A stretch of 64,000 nt of DNA, from the NCBI RefSeq assembly GCF_000005505.3, contig NC_016131.3, positions 8,329,501 to 8,393,500 on the forward strand, written 5' to 3'. A model generated the notes under the pieces. The model was not told the DNA's origin. It searched no databases and saw nothing but the letters and a program-made list of their open reading frames with translations. Positions 57,015 through 64,000 of this stretch are shown here, piece by piece; within the stretch, counting starts at the first letter, position 1; each line of letters starts with the position of its first letter. The DNA comes from Brachypodium distachyon (taxonomy: Eukaryota > Streptophyta > Magnoliopsida > Poales > Poaceae). The position numbers and the translations under genes are program-made.

Positions 57015-57470
57015 AAATCCTAGAAGAACAAAACAAGTAAAAGAATGAGGATAAATCAGTGTAGGGATGGGATTCGGTACATGGGTTCCGGATTCGTTCA
57101 GGCCACGTTCGAACCCCGATCCCGATCGATCGATCTGGATCGTGGTTTGAATTCGCTCCCCTGATTCGCTGTTCTATTCGCTACGGGTACCAGAAAAAGG
57201 AGCAACGTACCAAGGGTGTCTTTGCCGTCGTCTGTCACCGCGGCCGCTCGACCATGTCGCTGCCGCCGCCGCTGGATCACCGTCGAGCCGCAATTGAAGC
57301 TGTCGTTGAGGGAGAGCGGCGCCAGGGGGGTGTACAGTTGGACCGAAGGCTAGGAAGGAGCAGCGGCACGTTGGGGAGGAGCACGGGGCGGCACGTTGGG
57401 ATGAGCAAGGGCGGCGGGGTGGGCGAGCTAGGGTAGAGAGAGGGAGACGACTGAGGCCGGCGACAAGACG
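57015..57470 (-). other. Inferred 5' leader with intron of the GRIK-like gene
   Basis: An acceptor (GGATTTCAG|GTGCCCC, near 57012) lies 20 bp before the ATG. A donor (ACCCTTG|GTACGT, near 57213) ends a GC-rich leader that runs to about 57.47 kb. The pattern resembles the leader introns of neighbouring genes. Transcript support is absent. Confidence 0.4.
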
Positions 57471-59485
57471 AGGCAGGCGCCTTTCTTTTTCTCTCGCCCT
57501 GGTTAAGTCGGTTTTTCTCTATGAATTTCTCATTTATTTTATATATCAGAATGACCGTGCGTTGCCACCGCCCAGATGCACGATGGTCTTCACAACCACT
57601 TTGAAAGATGGTCTTCACAACCACTTTGAAAGGTTGTCGTGGGCATCACGCCGCCGAACGCCGACGATGGGTGAACAGGCACTCTCATCGTTGTTCCACT
57701 TAAGTGCCGGCGGCAGCACCATTTTCCACACTTCGGAGCCCCCCATTTCTTGCGTCTCTATTTTTTGTCGCATGTTTTAACTTGTTTGTTTGGTGCGGGA
57801 CGACAAAACGTGGTGCTCCTTCTTAACCTGACACGCACGCGATGGCCGTCACTACCACTTTGCAAGGTGGTCATGCTGCCGAATTCTGATGATGGTTGAG
57901 AAGAATGAGGTCTAAATGTCATATTTAACGCACATCGGGCCACGCCTCATATATAGAACCACATCAAACAAAGAACAATACGATATATCCATATTATGTT
58001 AGCATGTCTAATTATGAAAAGTTCATTCGTCGCTGCGTCGGCGCGTCGCCTCCTCCAGTTGACGGGCGGCGCCCTCTTCTACCGCTGACGCTCTGCGTTG
58101 TATCCCTCTGCCGGTTGAGTCACCTGCCCATCTCACTTATGGATGACAATGGGGGGCCTGAGACCCTCAAAACTGACGGGTCTAGACCCGATTAGCATGC
58201 GGCTTTGGTAAAAAATAGACCTGCGGCGGGTCCGCAATTGGTAAAATGTTGGACCCGTCGGGTCTAGCGGGTCCGGGTCTAGTAGTGCCAAATCCGAACC
58301 CGAAAACCTGGTTATTTATTTGGACCCCACATGTCATTGTTTATTGCCCAAATTCCCAATCCCGCCTGGCCCAAATTCACAGTCCGGCCTAACAAAACCC
58401 TAGCATAGGAGCCGGTGTCCCGAGCATCCTTCTCGCGATCCCTTTTCTCTTCTCGTCCTCTGTGCCGCCCACCTGCCCCCTTTCTCCTCTCCTCCTCGCG
58501 ATCTCGCCTCTTTGCCCACCCCTCCGCCGCCAGCCCTCCAAGCAACTGCGGCGATCGACGGCCGCCCGCACGCCCCCCTTTCTCTTGTCCTCCTCGCGAT
58601 CTCGCCTCTCTCCCCACCCCTCCAAGCAACCGCCAGCGACCAGAGGCCATGCGACGTCTCCTCCAGCCCCGGGTTGGGTATATTGTTGGATGCGCCGCCT
58701 CGGCGTCGTCTGCCGCGGATCGGGGGCTAGGAGCACACACTCGCATTGGCTGTGGTCTGGTCGGGAAGGAAGTGCAGCCCAGACGAGACCGGCAAAGGGA
58801 AGATAGTGGCGGAGCTTGGTGATTGATTTTCGCCCCCATTTATTTTATTTTTCTAACAAAAACAATGGGTGGATGAGTCCGTACTCGTCCCAGTTTGTGT
58901 TGGAGTCGGTTTCGCTGATCTCGTTTCACGCGTTGGAGTCGGCTTCGCCGATCACGTTTCCATACTTGCCACAGATCGTGTTCGAGTCGGCCTGCTGGGC
59001 TGAGCCAGGGGCGTCCGGGAGCGTATGAAGGCAGGGCGTGGGTTTGACAGGCGACGAAAACACGTGGTGAAGTGAACGGTCCGTATTTTTTAGATAGGTA
59101 TAGATATAGATATAGCTAACTGCAGTTTAGGATTCTCTGTGGCTATTGGTGGCCAACTGGCCATGTTGGCGCCGAAACGATTTCCACTCCTAGAGCCTGT
59201 TTGGAGGTGTATTAACGGTGCTTTGTTTGCCGAGTCGAGGAGGGGGTAGATCGCTTAAGGAGAGGGATCGGCCCCGCCTCTCAGTGATTGTAAAGTCATT
59301 GACTTTAAGTCGGGGGATTCACTTTCTGCTCAGGTATTGTCACAATATAGGGTTCATTTGCTGTGCAATCAACTGAGTAATGCAATTGTGCAATCAAATT
59401 GACGGGAGCTATTCGATCTGCAACCTGTGGCTGTGATTCTCATCAGGAGGTCCCACCACCGTTCAACTTAATCTTTGCCAAAATC
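57471..59485. other. Region upstream of the GRIK-like gene, repeat-derived
   Basis: No supported gene. Near 57550 AATGACCGTGCGTTGC resembles a reverse-oriented Helitron 3' end. GATGGTCTTCACAACCACTT is tandemly repeated at about 57584 and 57609. The section 58140-58330 (GGGTCTAGACCCG and GACCCGTCGGGTCTAGCGGG motifs) and the following CT-rich 58.4-58.8 kb look like a transposed gene leader. Open frames here are shadows of the GC-rich composition. Confidence 0.4.
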
Positions 59486-60114
59486 ACCCCGCATGCAGGT
59501 CAATTTTTTTGTGAAACCCCCCTGGCTATGAACCTCCTGACCGTCTTCATATCGATCGTTCTAGGTCGTCTGACCCTGTCTCGCTGCCGCCGGCCGGCCG
59601 GCCGACAATGGCTTCCTCCGTGCTTTCACTACCCCGAAACGATCCGCAGGTCCACGGCATGCCCCTAGTGAATTGATCTCTTCTTTTCCAAAGAGATGAT
59701 CTCAACGTCATGGCTGCATCCTTCTTCTCTCTCGACGTACAGAACTACATATGAGCAAGGATAACAAATCATGTTCCCGTCGCACCATCTCTCTCTTTTC
59801 TCTTCTCTCTCTCTACATACGGATGAGCAATGCAGAATTGCAGACTTGAACTGAACATAAGACTCGACGTACAGGCCGCCGTGACGTTGAGTTCTTCGAA
59901 GCAGCAGGGATCAAATCACGTGGGCCCCTGCCGTGCAGGATCGGCGTGCGGAGGAAGCCGGTATCGGCTGGCCGGCGGCAGCGAGACGTAGTTAGGCAAC
60001 CTAGAGTGATTGATACGAAGACAAAACAAGAAATCCAGCTGTTTGGGGAAGAAGACTCACGAGGGTTCATAGCAAGGGGGTTTTCACACAAAAAAGAAGA
60101 CCTATGTGCGGGGT
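59486..60114. mobile_element. Long fold-back element, about 630 bp
   Basis: Inverted arms: 59486-59700 and about 59880-60114. The ends ACCCCGCATGCAGGTC and (reverse complement) ACCCCGCACATAGGTC are followed on both sides by TTTTTTGTG(TG)AAA, CCCCC(C)TGGCTATGAACC-like and TCTCGCTGCCGCCGGCC blocks. The right arm has an extra segment of about 15-30 bp. The spacer (59700-59880) carries a TCTC-rich tract. No protein coding and no clear target duplication. Confidence 0.7.
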
Positions 60115-60447
60115 CAGTATTCGAAGTTAGTCACTCCAAATATTTTTCCTACCAAGAAATATAAGGATGTGTGTGTTTCTGGAGATTTTTCTTTAGCCAG
60201 TATTTGAAAGTGCATGTTGTTCCATGCGTGGTTTTGGTAATTGCTATGAACTAATGTTTTATTTGAAATGTATTTGAAGGAATGTCCCATAGGCAATTCA
60301 TGAAGACCACTTGGTAAATTCAATGACAAATGTCATAAAGTTATACATTGAGATTTGACAATTGGTTATGTGGTTTTGGTAACCGATGAAAATTCCTATG
60401 GATAAGTATCTGCATTGAGCTTTACATGAATGAATGTTAGTAAGCAA

Positions 60448-60995
60448 AGGAGAAAATTGACACAGTACCACTAAGGGAAATCTAAGACTCCAAAATACCA
60501 CTCAAAAAACCAAGAATTCCAAAATACCACTAGAAGTCAGTTTTTCACTCCAAAATACCACTATAACTAACAGCCCCTAACAGACCCTAACAGCTCAAAC
60601 ATGGACATATATACCCTTACATACCTCCTCAAATAGACAACATTTCAACTATATTTCAGCAGCAAATTTGACAACATTTCAACAGCAAATTGGATAGCAT
60701 TACAACAGCATTCCAACAGCAGCAAATACAGCATCAAACAGCAGCATTTCAGCAGCAAACAACACCATTTCAGCACCAATTAAATGCAGCAAACAGCACC
60801 ACTTAACAGCAGCAAACAGCACCATTTCAGCACCAATTAACAGCAGCAAACATCACCACTTAACATCAGCAAACAACACCATTTCAGCACCACTTAACAG
60901 CAGCAAACAACACCATTTCACTAGCAACAAGGGTCTAAATAGTAGCTAAACACATTGTCACATCACATGGTACTTTAACCAAAAGGATACCACTA
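60448..60995. mobile_element. Repeat-derived element with TACCACT motifs and AC/CAG-rich minisatellite
   Basis: CCAAAATACCACT recurs at about 60491, 60520 and 60551, with related AGTACCACTAAGG and GGATACCACTAAT at the two edges. Between them (60640-60930) a degenerate array of CAGCAGCAAAC(A/A)(A/T)CACCATTTCAGCACCAATTAA units repeats about seven times. A transposon family of grasses with GTGGTATTTTGG ends is likely, but I cannot name it. Confidence 0.5.
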
Positions 60996-60999
60996 ATTT

Positions 61000-63760
61000 A
61001 ACGCAACAACCATACATGAAGCGATCATCCCCCTTACTAGGGTTCGATCTCTGTGCTTATTGTGCTAGTCCCTGGATCGACTCGCTAGCACACACAGTTT
61101 CAAGATGTAATATCAAGATACAAAGGTCAAAAGTATATTACATCGCATTGATCCAGAATTTAGTAGTAACTTACATATTGCATAACCTCATGGGTTATCT
61201 CAAAAGAAAAAATAAAATCTTGCAGCGGAAGGCAGAAGATACAGGAGTCCCATAACAACTCCACAATCGAAACATGTTGGAATGTAAACTCGCAACCCTA
61301 ACAATTCGTACCTCACTCTTCACCTGGTTCACCTGCAACATTTAAACGTTGCAGCCACTAGGGGATCAATACATTGAATGTATTGGCAAGTTCACCAAAG
61401 GGTTATAACAGACCTAACAAGTATATGCATTATTTGGCAAGGTAGGGGTTTGGCTATTTGCGTAAAAGCATCATTGTTCAATCCTATCATTTTTAATAAA
61501 ATACTTTTGATTCTATTGGACACGGGGTAGAAACACCCATGCTCCTATTAACCTAGGCACATTGAGTAGAAACATCAATGCTCCTACCCAGTTCAATCCA
61601 TTCGTTTTATTAGGAAATTGGAATGAGTGAGACCTTCCTTACAGCCCCAATATCTAGTTGCTCATAATTGTCTGTACGGGGACACAGCTAAGTACTTAGT
61701 TTGACACTCTCAAGAGGTTGTACACATTCCCCACAGAAATCGACGTGTTAATCCCTTGCTGTCCTCAAGGTAGAGTAGCAACGACATCCATTACGGGAAT
61801 TTTCAGACCATAATCACCCAGACCACCTGAGGGACCTACGTTCCCACCTACACGGCTACATCTGCACAATCCATCGGATCCAGGATCATATGTCTTACAT
61901 GCATCCTGGCAGAGCCCATATTACCATGTGGTTGTACTGAAAGCTACTAAACAGGAAACTAGTCCAGTCTCTGAATACCCCGGGTGGCATCCCACATTGT
62001 GACGCAGGCGCTCCCCGAATCGCACGGGGAGACGATTATGGACGCTCCCGAATAACACGGAGAGACGACTCAGCGGGACCCATAGAAATGGACCTAACGT
62101 CACGACATCCGAAAACTCAAAGCAGCCAACCAGGACGATTCATTGAATTACATGTTTTGCCATACACTAGGAAAATCATATTGTAATTCAATAGTATCAC
62201 ATTGTAATAATACCATCCTCGTATATTATCATAGCATAGCATTTTTCTACTACGATGGCAATTGGTGGTAAGGTCATGATAAGGGTCTCCTATACTATTA
62301 GGACAGATCATAACTAGCATAGATACAGTAATAATCTTGACAATGCAACTAATAAAATCTAGTGCATAATAAAATAATTGGATGATGGTCAAAGTGAACT
62401 TGCCTTTGTCACAGTAGTTCGAGTTCAAACACTCGTCACACTCGCAAGGTTCGCTCTCCGAGAAAACTATACGAGACGAAACAAACATATACATACATAA
62501 ACACACAATTCACATAACGACAAAAATAAGACATGCTATGATGTAATGCAACATGTGACATGATTTGGTTTATTTTATTTGGGTGATCATCTGGTCCTAA
62601 GCATTGGTAATTAAAACAAAAGCATTTGGGTTTTAAACAAAAGGCAAAAACAATTTATTAAAACCCTAAATAAGGTTTTATTGGCATCAGCCAAATAATT
62701 TATTTCAAAATATTTATTTCTCTATCCCAATGGACAGAGGATAATAAAACAAATTTTTGGACACTGGTTTCAATTAAAATGGACTTCTAAATAATTAGTT
62801 GTGAATTAAATGGCATAAAACCCTATTCTGTAATTTGAATGTGATTCAAAACTTCAAATTAGAAATTGGACAGTGCAAAAAGATTCTACAGGTTGAGAGC
62901 TTTCCAAAAAGGTCAAGTTTGTCAAAATTGGCTAAAGGGTTTAAAAGTTATGAGCATTTGAAGTTACAGGGGCTTTTCTGCAAAAGTGCTATTTGTATTT
63001 CGGCCGAAAAAGAAAAAAGAAAAAGCTCTGCCACGTGGCGCGTTGTGGTTGGTCGGGGGCTAGGCTTAGGGTTTTGTTTTTTTTTACCAGGGAGCTGCCG
63101 GTCTTGGGGAAGATGACCGGTGGCGGCGGCGGGTGGCGGCGGCTCGGGCTCGGGCTCGGGGAGGCGGGCGGACGACGGGGCGGCGGGCGGCAGGCGTGAC
63201 TCAGGGCGCGTGGGGCGGAGGCGGCTCGCGGGCGGCGCGGCGCGGGGTGAGTGGGCCGGTTCGGCCTAAAACGGCCGGGCCGGTCCATTTCCCCCTTTTT
63301 TTTCTTTTAGCCTTTTTCTTTTTCTGCTTTTCTCATTCTTTGATAACTTTTGATTTTGTACTCCAAATTGGTCCAAATAAATTCCAGAAAATTTGTACAA
63401 TCATGTTCTATCATGATACAACTTTTGGGATTAGTTTCCCGTCAAAAGAGAATACACAAAAATACATTTGCCCTATAAATGCCTCTAGGGCTATATAACT
63501 ATTTAAATAAAATAGTTTTCAATTCCAAATAATTATCCAAAAATTATGGGATAGCTTATATATGCATTAAACCCCTTTTATACATAAACCCTATTGGTTT
63601 GAAAATCCAAGGCTAAAAAGGGTGTAAACCCTAGGGTTCAAAATGAAACAAAGTCTTTTAAAGCCTTTTGAGATTCAAAATTTGAATTCAAATATGCAAT
63701 TGTGGCATGATGCTCATGGATGGTATGCATATGCAAAATTTTGAAATTTTGGGATTTTAC
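61000..63760 (-). mobile_element. LTR-retrotransposon-like non-coding sequence
   Basis: No gag or pol is seen. The right limit ...TTGGGATTTTACA (63760) reads TGTAAAATCCC on the minus strand, like the TGTAA-beginning LTRs of grass Ty3-type elements. Stretches such as CTTGCCAATACATTCAATGT and TGGCTGCAACGTTTAAATGT (minus reading of 61.3-61.4 kb) resemble non-coding parts of such elements as I remember them. A GC-rich block at 63.0-63.26 kb is embedded. No primer-binding site or second LTR was found. Orientation and limits are tentative. Confidence 0.4.
61990..62072. repeat. Duplicated hairpin-forming motif
   Basis: CTCCCCGAATCGCACGGGGAG (one G-C stem of seven pairs) is followed about 35 bp later by the related CTCCCGAATAACACGGAGAG, each followed by ACGA. 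Lies in the LTR-like stretch. Confidence 0.6.
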
Positions 63761-64000
63761 AAAACATCATTCACTGCTTAAGAGGGTTGCCGCGGAAGCA
63801 CTATGGGGGTGCACTCCATCCGCGCTTGGCGCCGACGGGGTGCACGGCCATGGTGCCCCTGCCGCACCCCTCCCGAGGGTGCCTCCAGAGGTGAGGGCCG
63901 CCGCGAGGACGCTGTGATGGTGCCGGTGCCGGCGTTCGCCGCTCGCTCCGGCCCGCCAAAGCGTTCCTGCTGCGCCCCTCAGGTAGACTCCCCCAAGCAG
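63761..64000. other. Right edge, no gene seen
   Basis: GC-rich sequence with one 65-codon open frame running from 63720. Nothing recognisable. It may continue the retrotransposon or start an unrelated unit beyond the window. Confidence 0.4.

Noticed and set aside
60640..60930. A CRISPR-like array
   Set aside because: Units are degenerate and contiguous, without unique spacers, in a plant genome. It is a minisatellite.
60986..60993. A retrotransposon primer-binding site (TGGTATC on the minus strand)
   Set aside because: Complementarity to initiator tRNA stops after seven bases, and the same motif recurs as the GTGGTATTTTGG repeat of a different element.

Overview
This is nuclear DNA from a grass. 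Genes are intron-rich with GT-AG splicing, several first exons are very GC-rich, and Stowaway MITEs with the CTCCCTCCGT-type terminus are scattered between and inside genes. The MITE types and the density (seven genes in 64 kb) suggest a Pooideae species with a compact genome, for example a Brachypodium-like one. That species-level statement is inference. Exon boundaries below were read by eye from splice sites, reading frame and remembered family sequences. Nothing was run.

Layout: (1) 1-1480, minus: ACD11-like glycolipid-transfer protein, cut by the left edge of the window. (2) About 6.1-8.84 kb, plus: 14-3-3 protein, 260 aa, with an inferred leader intron. (3) 10.88-19.44 kb, plus: Golgi CASP protein, 18 coding exons, 697 aa. 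(4) 23.75-25.14 kb, plus: CONSTANS-like factor with one B-box and a CCT domain. (5) 28.40-45.50 kb, minus: phosphatidylinositol 4-kinase alpha, 26 coding exons, 1927 aa. (6) 46.13-49.12 kb, plus: CYP71-clan cytochrome P450 pseudogene with three frameshifts and a lost ExxR arginine. (7) 51.12-56.99 kb, minus: GRIK/SnAK-type SnRK1-activating kinase, 11 coding exons, 426 aa. From 57.5 kb to the right edge I see no intact gene, only transposon-derived DNA (fold-back element, AC/CAG-rich repeat, LTR-retrotransposon-like non-coding sequence).

The genes are independent plant genes and do not form an operon-like system. Several touch lipid signalling, Golgi structure or stress and energy signalling (ACD11, PI4K-alpha, CASP, 14-3-3, GRIK), but I read that as coincidence of synteny. 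The less ordinary observations are inside introns and intergenic DNA: a GC-AG intron and a duplicated donor in PI4K-alpha, Helitron-like insertions in its introns (one carrying a kinase-gene fragment), a SINE with clear target-site duplications, long fold-back elements, and a four-unit decapeptide repeat in the GRIK N-terminus. I did not find a convincing previously undescribed biological system.
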